A stretch of DNA of 64,000 bases, from contig DUKZ01000039.1 in NCBI GenBank assembly GCA_013329045.1, positions 1 through 64,000 on the forward strand, given 5' to 3'. The notes under the pieces are model-generated. The model was not told where the DNA came from. It ran no database searches and saw nothing but the letters and a program-made list of their open reading frames with translations. Of this stretch, positions 1-10,626 are shown piece after piece (the stretch's first letter is position 1; every line of letters starts with the position of its first letter). The position numbers were made by a program, and so were the translations under genes. This DNA is from Candidatus Woesearchaeota archaeon. Lineage in GTDB: Archaea; Nanobdellota; Nanobdellia; Woesearchaeales; UBA9989.

Positions 1-15
1 CAATTATTTTCTGAT

Positions 16-1308
16 TCATGTTTTTGTGTTGTTAATAAACAAGCTCACGGAAGGCTTAATCAATAAAGGAGACAATGAAACATTCTCCCAAAGATTCAAA
101 GTATTACCAATAGACCACCACTCCAAAGGACTGCCAGAAACAAAATAATTAAACAACCACCTTTGATTTCCAGAAACTACAAACTTGTCAAAAGTGCCAA
201 GTTGTTGCGTGCCATTCAAACGAACAATATAGACCTGCTGATCAGAAAGTATGGGCACACCAGTAATCGCTGAACTGTTAATCCCCGCCTCTATAGCAAT
301 CCTTCCAGAAGACTCATTAGCAGAATCAGTAACATACCAAACAGCCAAAGAACCAGAAGAACTATTAACAGACTCCTTACCAAGAAAGCTTTTACAACTC
401 AAATACACAGAAGACTGCTCATAGACTAACTGGTCAGAAGAAATCAACGTGCACGTATGACTCTGTGTTCCTTCACCACCAGAACAATTACGAGAAACAC
501 CCATCGTCGTATAATTCCAGTCATTAACACCAACAGCACAAACAGCATTCAAATCAGTAGCAAAAGTGATGGTAGGTGTGGAATCAGTGGTATTACAATA
601 AGAGGACTTGTTAGTGTTCCATACAGTACAACCACCATCAGAAGTCAGATTAAAAAAGGAAAAGGCAGGAGGGGTTTCCAAAGCATAAATCTCCACAGCA
701 GCAATACCAGCATTCTTCACATCCCAAGCATCCCAAGGACTGCCCCAAGGAGTAATGTCATTGCGAAATCGACCGCCAATCTGGTTGGATACAGCAGAAT
801 TAATCCCGCGAATATAGCCCTTATAATTTCCAGCGGGAGCAGAATTCATCCGAAAACTCACACAAACATCAGGGTGCAAGGAAAAGTTATATTCACAACT
901 CACACTAAACGTTTTCAGTCCAGACCAGCAGGCACTCCCAGAACATAAATCATCAAAATCAACAGAAACAGCACAAGAACGACCCAGAGCATCAACATAA
1001 GGCAAAATACTAGGCTTACCGGTAGTACTATTGTACTGATGAATCCGAAAAGTAACGTTAGGGAGAGGAGAAGAAGACTCAGCAGCCTTAGTAAAATTAA
1101 TACCAAACAAAATCTTATTGCTATTCACACCATTCAAAGAAGCATTATAACAACTAGCCCAAAACTCATCAAACCCCCCATCATCTCCAGATGCACCGCC
1201 ATAATACACACCGGCAGCGATAGGAGGGGTATGATTAGCCACTAACTCCAAAGCAGTAACTGATGACAAAAACAGGGCAGCAACAAACAAATAAATGATT
1301 GATTTCAT
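16..1308 (-). CDS. secreted Cys-containing, N-glycosylation-sequon-rich protein
   Basis: Predicted extracellular protein of 430 aa; no enzymatic function recognised. Residues 1-19 form a signal peptide (MKS then a hydrophobic run ending near VTA). The mature part has many Asn-x-Ser/Thr sequons and paired cysteines. Around residues 215-310 there is an Ig-like/beta-sandwich module of a type common in secreted DPANN proteins (a TPTITF strand, then Cys-x-VG, then CTL). The start at 1308 is chosen because a GGAGGTGG Shine-Dalgarno lies 5 nt upstream and the ATG overlaps the stop of the preceding gene as ATGA. It is the last gene of a three-gene operon led by the giant RHS-repeat protein, so it may be displayed or work with it (inference). 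Confidence 0.75.
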   Translation of the reverse strand: MKSIIYLFVAALFLSSVTALELVANHTPPIAAGVYYGGASGDDGGFDEFWASCYNASLNGVNSNKILFGINFTKAAESSSPLPNVTFRIHQYNSTTGKPSILPYVDALGRSCAVSVDFDDLCSGSACWSGLKTFSVSCEYNFSLHPDVCVSFRMNSAPAGNYKGYIRGINSAVSNQIGGRFRNDITPWGSPWDAWDVKNAGIAAVEIYALETPPAFSFFNLTSDGGCTVWNTNKSSYCNTTDSTPTITFATDLNAVCAVGVNDWNYTTMGVSRNCSGGEGTQSHTCTLISSDQLVYEQSSVYLSCKSFLGKESVNSSSGSLAVWYVTDSANESSGRIAIEAGINSSAITGVPILSDQQVYIVRLNGTQQLGTFDKFVVSGNQRWLFNYFVSGSPLEWWSIGNTLNLWENVSLSPLLIKPSVSLFINNTKT

Positions 1309-1922
1309 CGTGCCACCTCCGGAAAGGAAGCATCCCAATCAGAAAAGGACGGATTGGAATTCTTCTCCTTAACAGTTACAGTTCCATCCTCACAAACAGT
1401 ATACTGCCGGCACGTAGAACCAGAACCACAACCAGTATACTCACCAAAATGAGCGCCATCAAATTTAGACTGGCAAGTAACAAGAACACAATGTGCCTGG
1501 TCTTCAGATACGCAAACCCAATCATCATCACCAATAACAATATCCTCCTTAGAAGAAGAAACAGTCAAAGACTTATCATAACAATTCTGGTTACCAGAAG
1601 CAACAAGCCGTTCTCCAATCCTTGTATAGGTGTACCAAGAGACAGTCTTAGAAGCTAAGTCCACACCATCAAATTGTTGTTCAAATTCCAAACGATAACC
1701 ATCAGTAGAATTATCGTATACTTGGTATGAATAACAAGAGGCAGTGCTGCCGGAAACATTCAATACATCACCCTCACAAACCAAAGTATGCTCTTGCGTA
1801 TCAAAAACAGGTGTGAGAACCATTTCAGGCTCACAAACAGTATCCTTAGTAACAACAAGCGTTGTGGCATAAACAATACCTACAACACCTAAAATGATGA
1901 GCATACCAATAATTTTTTTCAT
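1305..1922 (-). CDS. secreted cysteine-rich protein of unknown function
   Basis: 205 aa. Residues 1-20 are a signal peptide or membrane anchor (MKKIIGMLIILGVVGIVYA). The rest has about ten cysteines in pairs, including CVSEDQAHC and C-x5-C-x7-C near the C-terminus, consistent with a disulfide-stabilised extracellular domain. No family recognised. The start is placed at ATG 1922 because a GAGGTGG Shine-Dalgarno sits 6 nt before it. An in-frame ATG 24 nt upstream would overlap the preceding gene and lacks such a site. It lies 10 nt downstream of the giant RHS-repeat gene and overlaps the next gene by 4 nt (ATGA), so all three are probably one transcript. Confidence 0.7.
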   Translation of the reverse strand: MKKIIGMLIILGVVGIVYATTLVVTKDTVCEPEMVLTPVFDTQEHTLVCEGDVLNVSGSTASCYSYQVYDNSTDGYRLEFEQQFDGVDLASKTVSWYTYTRIGERLVASGNQNCYDKSLTVSSSKEDIVIGDDDWVCVSEDQAHCVLVTCQSKFDGAHFGEYTGCGSGSTCRQYTVCEDGTVTVKEKNSNPSFSDWDASFPEVAR

Positions 1923-1932
1923 AGGAACCACC

Positions 1933-4900
1933 TCACGTTTGAACAATGATCACCTTCGAATTCGAATAATTCCCCCCAGTAACAGAAAAATTAACAGGGT
2001 AAGAACCACTGGAAGAATAATTATGTTCAGCATAAATCCTCAATGATTCTGAGATGCTAAGATTCAACGAATAATCATTAGTTGTATTACTCAGATCACC
2101 ATAATCAAACACCCAAGAAACATTAGCAATAGGGTTAAGGAAGGGATTGTGCACAACAACTTCAAAAAGCCGGTACGTGCTAGAATTCAACAATTCAATC
2201 ATTAAAGGAATATTAATATTATTCTCTCCAAGAGAATAGGCCATACTGGAAGAAATATTATCAAAAAAAGCATGCCCCTGAACAAAATAATAGCCCTGAA
2301 CACCATAATCATACTCTACAAAAACCCTCAAAGACTCACCAGGAGAAAGAACCACGCCAGCAGTAGAAGAAATATTTATTCCATCACCCAAATCCAGAAC
2401 CCAACGAACATCTGGCAGCTCATATTCGCCGGTATTGTTGATAATCATTTCAAAAACAGTATATGAGCCATCAGCATGCAACACCGTAATGTTTGATAAT
2501 TCCAATGAGCGTAATAACACAATATCTGTGTAATTGCTTGGAGAATGAATCGGTATGGAAGCGTAAGAAAACGTTAAGTTCTCCCGATCAAAAAGAACAT
2601 TCAACAGATTACCAATAATATCATAGGTATACCAAACCTCATATTCTGATGATGTAAACCCGGAATCATTCCTATCAACATACGTTAAACGATCAAGAGT
2701 ATCATAATTCATAATGAATGTTCGCTCATTAGGTGTATCATTAACACTGACAATATTACCAACAGGATCATAAGCATAAGACAAATTCTGGATAATACCT
2801 GTCCTGATCCTAAACAATCGCAATGTATCAGCATAATAAGAATAATTAGAAACCAAACCATTATCATAATCCCTTAAGATTATCTTATTAAGGACATTAA
2901 ATGTCGCATTATCAAGAACACCCTCCACCTCAGAAACCAACCCATGCTCATCATAAGTATAATTGATCATTTGCCCATCAGGAAGAATCTCTTGAGTAAC
3001 CTTATCAAGAGCATTATACGAATAATTCGTGCTCAGCAAGGAATCATCAATGAGCTTATTCTCAGTTATTTTTCGCAAACGATTATCATAAACATAAGAA
3101 AGAGCATAAGTTGATGAAGCAACCATGTCCCGCGTTCCTTTCTTTCCAGAATCATAAGTGTAGAGTAAGGAATCATTAGTGGCATTCCTCTGCAATGGCC
3201 TAGCTAAAGGATCATAAGAGATAGAATTGAGTTGACCCCTATTATCCTCTTGCGATAACAAATTACCCTTAGCATCATATGTGTAGTTCCATTCTCCCAT
3301 ATCAGGATCATTCATGCCTGTTTTTCTCCCAAGAGTATCATAAGAAAAGAGGAACCCATTACCTAAAGCATCAGTGATGCCAACCATTTCACCAGCTTTA
3401 GAGTATGAATACGTCGTATTATATCCTGTCCCATCAAGTATCTCCGTAACAGCAATGATCTGCTCGAAAGCATCCAAATAATACTTTTTCTGATGATTAT
3501 TCTCATCAGTAACAATGATCTTCCAATGATCAAAAACAATCGTTTTCTCTGAATCATCAGGATTTTTTGCCTGAACGATCCGCCCAAGAACATCATATGA
3601 ATAACTTGTTTGATTAATGGAAAGGTCAGGTGTTGACAATGAGGAATTCCTGGAAACAAGGTATGGATTAGACTTGTTAACTAATTTACCAATAGTATTA
3701 TAAAAATAATTAGTGACTGTTTGCTGCTCGTCAGTAACATTGACCTTTTGTTGGATTACTCGGCCAAAACCATCAATGAATTGGTATTGACTGACTTGAT
3801 TTTGTGCATCAATCTTCGTATTGGTTACAGCTAATTCTGGAGCTTTCCCATCAAAAGAGTATGAATAAGAAACAGTTGGTGATGAAGTTGTATCATAAGG
3901 CTTAATGATTTTTTGTTTGCGCCAAAAGGTATCATACGAATAATTAGTAACAACACTGTTTGGATCAGTCATTGACAACAAATTACCCGTGCCAAGATCA
4001 TAATAATTATCGACAGTATGATTTTTTGCATTCTTTATTCGGTCAACAAAGGTATGAGTGGCATCTCTCAGGCTATAAGTATAAGCGGTCTTGAAACCAA
4101 GCTCATCAGTCATTTCAACAAGGTTGCCATAAGAATCGTAATTGTACGTTTTTACAGGATTGGTACCTCCTGCAAAGTATTTTTCTTCATTAGTGACATC
4201 TCCCCTCAATGGAATAGACCCATAAGATTGATTATCATAAGAATACAAGGTCTCTCGAACCTTGGTAACATTTGTAGAATCAGCATACAGGACTGATTGT
4301 TGTAACGCATTAACAATCCATAAGCCAGAATTATTCAAGTAAGCATAATACCAGTACCGGTCATCATCACTCGTTGAAACATCTCCGAATTGGTGTTTTT
4401 CAAGAACATTACCAAAAGCATCATACGCATAACTCTCGCTTGCTACTTTAGGACTCGTTAGTGTACCTTCATAAAGGGAAGTGTTTTTTTGTAATAAGGT
4501 TATGATGTAATGGCTTTTACTTGTTTGTGCGAGCCAGCCATAACTATCCAGCTTATATGGCTGCTTTGTAGCATTTGTCGTGTTAGTCATGTATTCCCTG
4601 CTCATTAATGCCTCGTCCTGATAGAAATAATGATCAACAAATGAATTACCAGGACTTATCTCCTTGACTAAAGAGAATCCCCTAAATGATTTTGTGGAAT
4701 AATTATAGATCCCACCATAATAAGAATAATTAGAAATGCTCAACGTCTTTTGAGAACCAGTGATTTCATTGTCTTGTGTGATGTTTGCTACAACATATAA
4801 ATTAAAACCAATCCCCTGATCATTATAAGAGACAGTCTTACGATAACCTATCGTTGTATTGCCACCATAAGGTGTTGTGATTGTTTTCAGCAAGTAAGCA

Positions 4901-6897
4901 TAATCTCTTTTAGCCCTCCAAGTTCCTGTTTGGTAATCATCATAATAAGAGGTTGATTTGATAATGTCCTCCTGACCATCACCATCAAGGTCAGCTATAC
5001 GGACGCCAACATTGAAACCATTACTATCGACAAAGTATTCAGGAATAGTCCACTCATTATCCTGCACCCATCCAGAACCATTATTCAGGTAAACAACAGT
5101 TGAATTTCCCCCAACACCATATGCCTTGACAATATCTACCCGCTTATCTCCATTAATATCCATCAACCGAACACCAAGATCGGAACCATTAGCGAGAACA
5201 AAATCTATAGGGGGATAAAAAATAGTTTTATCCGTCCAATACCCAGAACCATTATTGATATAAGCCCTTCTATCACTCGGTGCTTTGCTTAGCAGTACAT
5301 CAACGAACCCATCATTGTTTACATCAGTTAAACGAACACCATTATCAAGACCGGATGGCTCAGCCAGATCTACGGGAAAGTGCCAATAGGGGGTTTCCTC
5401 CTTAGCCCAGTTTGATCCGTTATTAATGAATATATCATTTACCCCGTTAAAAGCATCTATTATATCAATCAGGCCATCTCCATTCACATCAGCGAACTGA
5501 GCAAGAGCGTCTTTCAAGTTGATTGGGGGTGCCCAGCTAGAGATCAGATTAAAAGTTGACCCATTGTTAATATAGGTTTCCACATAAGAACTATCACCCC
5601 TGATGACATCAGATAGGCCATCGCCATTAACATCAATAACAAAAGTGCCAGTGAACTGATTATCATGAATAAAATAATGTGTAGAATTCCAAAGATTGTC
5701 TAATTGCCAGTCGCTCCATGTGTTTAACCAGGTTCTTCGAATATCATCACCCCCCACAATATAGATACCCTGCAAGATATCAACATACCCATCCCCATTC
5801 ACATCAGCAAGTCGGAATCCAGTATCACCAACGGAGGGTGTTGCTTCAAAGATCGTAGGTGCTTTCAAATAATTGATATCATCCCAACCAGTTTCTGGAT
5901 AGTAATAATCAAAGGTTATTGGGGGAATATTTGATATATTATCTTTCCCAAACACACTGATATTAATTAACAATGCAGGACCGATAGGATAGGGCCCAAC
6001 ATCATATCCTAAGGAATATCTTCTAACAATATGAGAATCTGCTGATATAGTGATATCTTTCAAAACTTGAAATTGAGTGATTACTGTTCCATCCTCAACA
6101 TAGTCTCTAGTGCTAGATGCTTTTGAAAGCTCATAACTAAACTGAACCACCCTACTTTGATCATTATTGTATGTAATCTTATTTGGATAAACAGCGCTTG
6201 ATTCTAGGGTAATAGGATTTTCGAGGTACGAATAATTAATTATATTTCCATAAGTATCATTTATTGTGTCAAGACTCCAGCGCCAGACATCTCCATTATT
6301 TGCATTGAGCATTTCTGAATCATTTGTATACCCAAAACGATACATTGTCCCATCATTTTTTTTAACAATCCAATATTGATTATTTTGGTTAAAACCTCCG
6401 GTTTTGTTCTCGATAAAATAATATTCTTCTCGTTTTGTGTAAAACCTGTTTTCATCAGAATTATATACTAATTCCTGTTGTTGACCGTCTATACTTAGAA
6501 CATAATGTTTCCCATGATAAAACGCATTGTTTAATGGTGTTCTATTATCGACCAACTGGATATAAGAAGTGGTCAGGCTCCAACCATCAGCTAAAAACTC
6601 AGAACGCTGCTTAGAACTAAAACTGGAATACATCAAAGACAAGGAAGGAGCCAAGCCATTAGTTCCAGGAGGAACATCAAGAGAATAAGAATACGTTGCT
6701 GCACCAGTAAACAAATCATTTTTAACATTACTCGGCAAGCCCAAAGAATCAACACCCTGGACAGAAGGAGCATGAAGATAAGGCTCATAAGGAACAGAAG
6801 CAAAAACGAGTAGAGAGAATAAAGGTATGATTAATAATACTGAGAAAAAGAATGATACACTTATCAATTTTCGAAATTGACTCGTTCTACACCCCAA
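1933..6897 (-). CDS. giant secreted SpvB / FG-GAP / RHS-repeat protein
   Basis: 1654 aa with TcdB/SpvB-like architecture. Residues about 10-30 are a hydrophobic signal segment. About 45-90 resemble the SpvB N-terminus (LFTGAATYSYSLDVPPGTNG then LAPSLSLMYSS). About 355-645 hold six Ca-binding FG-GAP/VCBS motifs of the form D-[VIL]-[ND]-[GN]-D-G-x2-D. About 815-1435 hold roughly a dozen YD/RHS repeats (for example YDAFGN, YDTLGR, YDAKGN, YDPVGN). From about 1455 to the end are two PKD/CARDB-like beta domains rich in Asn-x-Ser/Thr. No RHS core-terminating motif and no recognisable toxin tip is present. The start is uncertain: the frame is open back to a GTG at 7014, but TTG 6897 gives a proper signal peptide and lies about 38 nt below a TATA-like box (6931-6940). 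The region is visibly AT-richer than the genes that follow, which may indicate transfer. Confidence 0.85.
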   Translation of the reverse strand: MGCRTSQFRKLISVSFFFSVLLIIPLFSLLVFASVPYEPYLHAPSVQGVDSLGLPSNVKNDLFTGAATYSYSLDVPPGTNGLAPSLSLMYSSFSSKQRSEFLADGWSLTTSYIQLVDNRTPLNNAFYHGKHYVLSIDGQQQELVYNSDENRFYTKREEYYFIENKTGGFNQNNQYWIVKKNDGTMYRFGYTNDSEMLNANNGDVWRWSLDTINDTYGNIINYSYLENPITLESSAVYPNKITYNNDQSRVVQFSYELSKASSTRDYVEDGTVITQFQVLKDITISADSHIVRRYSLGYDVGPYPIGPALLINISVFGKDNISNIPPITFDYYYPETGWDDINYLKAPTIFEATPSVGDTGFRLADVNGDGYVDILQGIYIVGGDDIRRTWLNTWSDWQLDNLWNSTHYFIHDNQFTGTFVIDVNGDGLSDVIRGDSSYVETYINNGSTFNLISSWAPPINLKDALAQFADVNGDGLIDIIDAFNGVNDIFINNGSNWAKEETPYWHFPVDLAEPSGLDNGVRLTDVNNDGFVDVLLSKAPSDRRAYINNGSGYWTDKTIFYPPIDFVLANGSDLGVRLMDINGDKRVDIVKAYGVGGNSTVVYLNNGSGWVQDNEWTIPEYFVDSNGFNVGVRIADLDGDGQEDIIKSTSYYDDYQTGTWRAKRDYAYLLKTITTPYGGNTTIGYRKTVSYNDQGIGFNLYVVANITQDNEITGSQKTLSISNYSYYGGIYNYSTKSFRGFSLVKEISPGNSFVDHYFYQDEALMSREYMTNTTNATKQPYKLDSYGWLAQTSKSHYIITLLQKNTSLYEGTLTSPKVASESYAYDAFGNVLEKHQFGDVSTSDDDRYWYYAYLNNSGLWIVNALQQSVLYADSTNVTKVRETLYSYDNQSYGSIPLRGDVTNEEKYFAGGTNPVKTYNYDSYGNLVEMTDELGFKTAYTYSLRDATHTFVDRIKNAKNHTVDNYYDLGTGNLLSMTDPNSVVTNYSYDTFWRKQKIIKPYDTTSSPTVSYSYSFDGKAPELAVTNTKIDAQNQVSQYQFIDGFGRVIQQKVNVTDEQQTVTNYFYNTIGKLVNKSNPYLVSRNSSLSTPDLSINQTSYSYDVLGRIVQAKNPDDSEKTIVFDHWKIIVTDENNHQKKYYLDAFEQIIAVTEILDGTGYNTTYSYSKAGEMVGITDALGNGFLFSYDTLGRKTGMNDPDMGEWNYTYDAKGNLLSQEDNRGQLNSISYDPLARPLQRNATNDSLLYTYDSGKKGTRDMVASSTYALSYVYDNRLRKITENKLIDDSLLSTNYSYNALDKVTQEILPDGQMINYTYDEHGLVSEVEGVLDNATFNVLNKIILRDYDNGLVSNYSYYADTLRLFRIRTGIIQNLSYAYDPVGNIVSVNDTPNERTFIMNYDTLDRLTYVDRNDSGFTSSEYEVWYTYDIIGNLLNVLFDRENLTFSYASIPIHSPSNYTDIVLLRSLELSNITVLHADGSYTVFEMIINNTGEYELPDVRWVLDLGDGINISSTAGVVLSPGESLRVFVEYDYGVQGYYFVQGHAFFDNISSSMAYSLGENNINIPLMIELLNSSTYRLFEVVVHNPFLNPIANVSWVFDYGDLSNTTNDYSLNLSISESLRIYAEHNYSSSGSYPVNFSVTGGNYSNSKVIIVQT

Positions 6898-7076
6898 ATG
6901 AAATATGCTTTTAACATTAAAAACTAACTCATATTTATATCTTGCGATTCTTATTACAAATAATATACGAAGAAAAATATAATCCGCAGAAAATGAGTGC
7001 GTTATACACACCACTCATTTTATGTTCAAAAACCACTACTTTTTTAAACAACCCCCTTTCCTTAAAATTGAAAAAG

Positions 7077-8789
7077 ATGGCCGAACAAACGCATGCAGAG
7101 TTGGCTGCAAAGAATCAACGTGAGATTTCTGTTGCAGAGTTCTTCGAAAAGAACCGTCACTTGCTCGGCTTTGATAGTAAAAGAAAAGCATTGCTCACCG
7201 CAACAAAGGAAGCGGTTGATAACTCCCTTGATGCGTGCGAAGAGGCAAGGATTCTCCCAGAAATCATGGTAGAGATCATTGAGATGGGAGAGAGCCGGTT
7301 TCGCATTATAGTCGAGGACAACGGCCCGGGCATTGTGAAAAAACAGCTTCCAAACATCTTTGCAAAGCTTCTCTACGGCTCAAAATTCCACTCGCTAAAA
7401 TCCACAAGGGGCCAGCAGGGAATCGGCATTAGTGCTGCTGCCATGTACGGCCAGTTGACAACGGGAAAGCCGATTAGGATCAAATCAAGGATTTCTCCAA
7501 AGCACGATACCAACTATGTCGAGCTCCATATCGATACAAAAAATAACAAGCCAGAGATTCTCGTCGATGAGGTGGTGCAGTGGAACAAGAACCATGGCAC
7601 AAGGATCGAGCTTGATATCGAAGCAACATACCAAAAGGGGGCTCAATCTGTTGATGAATACTTAAAGCAGACATCGATTGCAAATCCTCATGTCACGATT
7701 GTGTACACGACGCCAAAAGCAGAGCAGTTCATCTTTGCAAGGGCGGTTGAGATATTGCCAAAAGATCCAAAGGAGATCAAGCCCCATCCATATGGTATTG
7801 AGCTAGGCCGCCTGATTAAGATGCTCAGGTCGACTGAATCAAGGACCCTCCAGGCATTTCTCACAAATGAATTTTCAAAGGTTGGGGCAAACACGGCAAG
7901 GGAGATTTGTGAGAATGCAGCTCTTCTGTCTAATATGAAGCCGGGTGATCTGGCAAGGGAGCAGGCAGAGCAGCTGATGAAAGGCATTGAAAAAACAAAG
8001 ATCCAGAACCCCTCAACGGATTGTATCGTGCCAATTGGTGCAGAGCAGCTGGAAAAAGGCTTGAGAAAGGAAATAAACGCTGAGTATTACTTCGCAACCA
8101 CAAGGCCCGCTTCTGTCTATAGCGGCAATCCGTTTCAGATCGAAGTTGGCTGTGCATATGGCGGAGAGCTCACCAGCGATGACAGCATGCGCATCCTGAG
8201 ATTCGCGAATCGTGTCCCCCTGCTCTTTCAGCAAAGCGCTTGCGCTGTCTATAAGGCAGTGCTGGAGACAAGCTGGCGTTCTTATGGTCTGCAGCAGAGC
8301 AGGGGCGCCCTTCCTCAAGGTCCAGTCATGATCGCTGTCCATATGTCTTCTGTCTGGGTGCCTTTTACTTCAGAATCAAAAGAGGCCATAGCCCATTATC
8401 CAGAGATACTCAAAGAGCTCAAGCTTGCCCTGCAGGAGTGCGGCAGAAATTTGGCAAGATATGTTGGAAAGAAAAGGCGCATCGGTGCAGAGCTCAAGAA
8501 GCGGGGCTACATAGAAAAATACTTGAAGCATGTGTCAGAATCTCTCCAGGAACTCATCGGCTTTAAGGATGCTGACAAGGATGCGCTGGAAAGCGAGCTA
8601 AAGGAGCTCTTAGAGCAGCAGCGCGGCGAGTTGGAGGATGTCAGTTTCAATCCCGAAAAGAATGAGGAGTATGATGAGGAGTTTGCCAGGATCGGTGAGG
8701 AGTCTGATGAAGAACAGCTTGATGATGCAGAAGACTTCCCCGATGATTCTCCAAAGAAGAAATCGGATAAGCAAAAAACGTTAGAATGA
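7077..8789 (+). CDS. top6B: DNA topoisomerase VI subunit B
   Basis: ATPase subunit of the type IIB topoisomerase that relaxes and decatenates DNA, working as an A2B2 heterotetramer. 570 aa, a normal archaeal length. The GHKL ATPase domain is at the N-terminus: EAVDNSLDA near residue 48 (Mg-binding Asn), VEDNGPGI near 80 and the glycine-rich lid [10 protein letters not shown] near 115. A transducer domain follows, and the last ~55 residues form an acidic tail. ATG 7077 is chosen because residues from [14 protein letters not shown] match the family N-terminus and a TATA-like TTTTTTAAAC lies at 7038-7047. Its stop overlaps the start of top6A by 4 nt. Confidence 0.96.
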   Translation: MAEQTHAELAAKNQREISVAEFFEKNRHLLGFDSKRKALLTATKEAVDNSLDACEEARILPEIMVEIIEMGESRFRIIVEDNGPGIVKKQLPNIFAKLLYGSKFHSLKSTRGQQGIGISAAAMYGQLTTGKPIRIKSRISPKHDTNYVELHIDTKNNKPEILVDEVVQWNKNHGTRIELDIEATYQKGAQSVDEYLKQTSIANPHVTIVYTTPKAEQFIFARAVEILPKDPKEIKPHPYGIELGRLIKMLRSTESRTLQAFLTNEFSKVGANTAREICENAALLSNMKPGDLAREQAEQLMKGIEKTKIQNPSTDCIVPIGAEQLEKGLRKEINAEYYFATTRPASVYSGNPFQIEVGCAYGGELTSDDSMRILRFANRVPLLFQQSACAVYKAVLETSWRSYGLQQSRGALPQGPVMIAVHMSSVWVPFTSESKEAIAHYPEILKELKLALQECGRNLARYVGKKRRIGAELKKRGYIEKYLKHVSESLQELIGFKDADKDALESELKELLEQQRGELEDVSFNPEKNEEYDEEFARIGEESDEEQLDDAEDFPDDSPKKKSDKQKTLE

Positions 8790-9895
8790 GCAAGAAACTA
8801 GACAAGCAGGATGAAGAAATTATAGGGAAGTTGGTTGGCATTGCGAAAAGCAATGTCTATGAAATGATCAAGAACAAAAAAAAGCCCCTTCTCAAGATGC
8901 CGCTAAGATCATTGTCCAATGTGCATTATGATGAGACCAATGGCTACTTTGAATTGACAGACAAATTCAAGGAAAGAACGCTCACAGCTGCGACGATAAA
9001 GACCTTTGCCCAGACCCTCCGGATGATGACTCTTTCAAAAAGCCTCATTGAAGATGATGATATCGCAACAAAGAGGGAGGCGTATTATGTCTCCAAGAAT
9101 TGGGGTGAGGCTGCATTCCATGAGCAGCCAGAGTCCGACACGGTAATGGATGACATTGAAGCAATGATGATGGTCAACCGTGAGCAGATTGGATTTATTC
9201 CTGAAGAAAAAGGCGGCGAAGTAGCAGGCGCTTTGGTCGTGGTCGACCGTGATCCAAACACGAATGAGCAGCTCAAGATTGATTGCACGAAGATGGGCTC
9301 TGGCGCATATTCTATACCGATCTCTTGCGAGCATCTCAAATTCGAGACAAAGGCAAAATTCATCTTGGCAATCGAGACAGCAGGTATGTTCCAGCGCCTC
9401 GTCAAGCATGGGTATTTTGCGAAGGCAAACTGCATCCTTGTCTCCATGGGTGGTGTCCCGACACGGGCCTGCCGAAGATTCGTCAGGAAGCTGAGTGATG
9501 ACAAGAAGCTGCCGGTGTATGTGTTTGTTGATAATGATCCCTATGGCCACTTCAATATCTATCGAACGCTCAAAGTTGGTTCAGGCAATGCAGCCCACAT
9601 CAATAAGTATTTTTGTGTCCCCAACGCCCGCCTGCTTGGGGTGACCCCTCAGGATGTGATTGACTATAAGCTTCCCACTCATCCATTGAAAGATGTTGAC
9701 ATCAAGCGGGCAAGGGATGCCCTGAAGAATGATCCGTTTGTCAAGCGCCACAAGGAATGGCAAAAAGCGATTAATCAGATGATCCAGATGAAGGTGAGGG
9801 CAGAGCAGCAGGCACTCGCCGCATGGGGCCTCAACTATGTCATGGAAAAATATCTGCCGGATAAATTGAAGAATACAGATAAGTTCTTGCCTTGA
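8786..9895 (+). CDS. top6A: DNA topoisomerase VI subunit A (Spo11 family)
   Basis: DNA-cleaving subunit of topoisomerase VI. 369 aa. The 5Y-CAP winged-helix domain carries the tyrosine pair Tyr100-Tyr101 in [11 protein letters not shown], one of which forms the phosphotyrosyl link to DNA. The Toprim domain follows, with the acidic residue in AIETAGMF and the D-x-D of VDNDPYG binding Mg. The conserved [13 protein letters not shown] segment is also present. Translation is coupled to top6B through an ATGA overlap, as in many archaea, which gives stoichiometric production. Confidence 0.97.
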   Translation: MSKKLDKQDEEIIGKLVGIAKSNVYEMIKNKKKPLLKMPLRSLSNVHYDETNGYFELTDKFKERTLTAATIKTFAQTLRMMTLSKSLIEDDDIATKREAYYVSKNWGEAAFHEQPESDTVMDDIEAMMMVNREQIGFIPEEKGGEVAGALVVVDRDPNTNEQLKIDCTKMGSGAYSIPISCEHLKFETKAKFILAIETAGMFQRLVKHGYFAKANCILVSMGGVPTRACRRFVRKLSDDKKLPVYVFVDNDPYGHFNIYRTLKVGSGNAAHINKYFCVPNARLLGVTPQDVIDYKLPTHPLKDVDIKRARDALKNDPFVKRHKEWQKAINQMIQMKVRAEQQALAAWGLNYVMEKYLPDKLKNTDKFLP

Positions 9896-9924
9896 CTTCT
9901 GAGATAATGACTCAAGATACTGGC

Positions 9925-10626
9925 TTATGAGGCAATCATTCCAATGATCTCCTCCTGGCTCATCTTCTTGTTAAAAAACACCATATTTGACACGTGTTCA
10001 TCCACCTGCCCTCCTGCTGTTCCAACAACCGCTCCAGTAAGTGAGAAGGTCGGCCCCCGATACACCCCTGCAGCAATAACCTGTCCATCAAAGTATAATT
10101 CTTGTTTCTCACCAGCTTTGAACGTATACGCGATATTGTGTGCCTGTCCATCGCTAAAGGGAATGATCATGGATTCCATGACGGGAAGACCTGCTTCAAG
10201 GGTGCGTTTCTGGTTTTTGTAATGGATGCCAAGGCCCTCGACCTTTGTTGAGGAAAAGAGTGTGATGGTATCGATGAATGGAGGGATGGATTCTGCCTGT
10301 ATCCAGAACATCACTGTGCCTTCTTCTGGTGATGGAAGGTCGGGGATTGGGCCAGGTGGTGCTTTGTTCAGCCGAAGGCCAAACCCTTCCGTATCTGTTC
10401 CTTTTTCAAATATGATCTCTTCATCCTGGTTTTTTTGTGGAGTTCCCTCATTCTGTTCAGGGAGTGTGCCTTGTGGCGTGGGAATTGGGATAGGCTCTGA
10501 GAGCGCTGCTCTTTTTTCTTCAAGGTTTTCTATTGATGAGGTGAGGCGGCGTTGCTCGCCAACAAGCCAGATGGTTCCAAGAAGGAGGAAAGTGCAGATG
10601 AGGGCTAGGGGGATATATTGTTTCAT
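9925..10626 (-). CDS. membrane-anchored LamG/concanavalin-like protein
   Basis: 233 aa. Residues 4-22 are a single N-terminal membrane segment, followed by a short coiled coil (RRLTSSIENLEEKRAAL) and a Pro/Gln-rich linker. A beta-jellyroll of the LamG-like fold spans about residues 75-225, recognisable by EGTVMFWIQ, the LYFDGQ strand and the late VVGTAGG turn. Such domains usually bind carbohydrate or protein outside the cell; the ligand here is unknown. The start ATG 10626 overlaps the stop of the upstream EEP gene (ATGA), so the two are cotranscribed. An in-frame start 72 nt upstream would lie inside that gene and add a non-signal extension. Confidence 0.7.
   Translation of the reverse strand: MKQYIPLALICTFLLLGTIWLVGEQRRLTSSIENLEEKRAALSEPIPIPTPQGTLPEQNEGTPQKNQDEEIIFEKGTDTEGFGLRLNKAPPGPIPDLPSPEEGTVMFWIQAESIPPFIDTITLFSSTKVEGLGIHYKNQKRTLEAGLPVMESMIIPFSDGQAHNIAYTFKAGEKQELYFDGQVIAAGVYRGPTFSLTGAVVGTAGGQVDEHVSNMVFFNKKMSQEEIIGMIAS

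Noticed and set aside
1933-6897. Polymorphic RHS toxin with immunity gene
   Set aside because: No RHS core-cleavage motif, no toxin domain, and the downstream genes encode secreted proteins with signal peptides, unlike immunity proteins.
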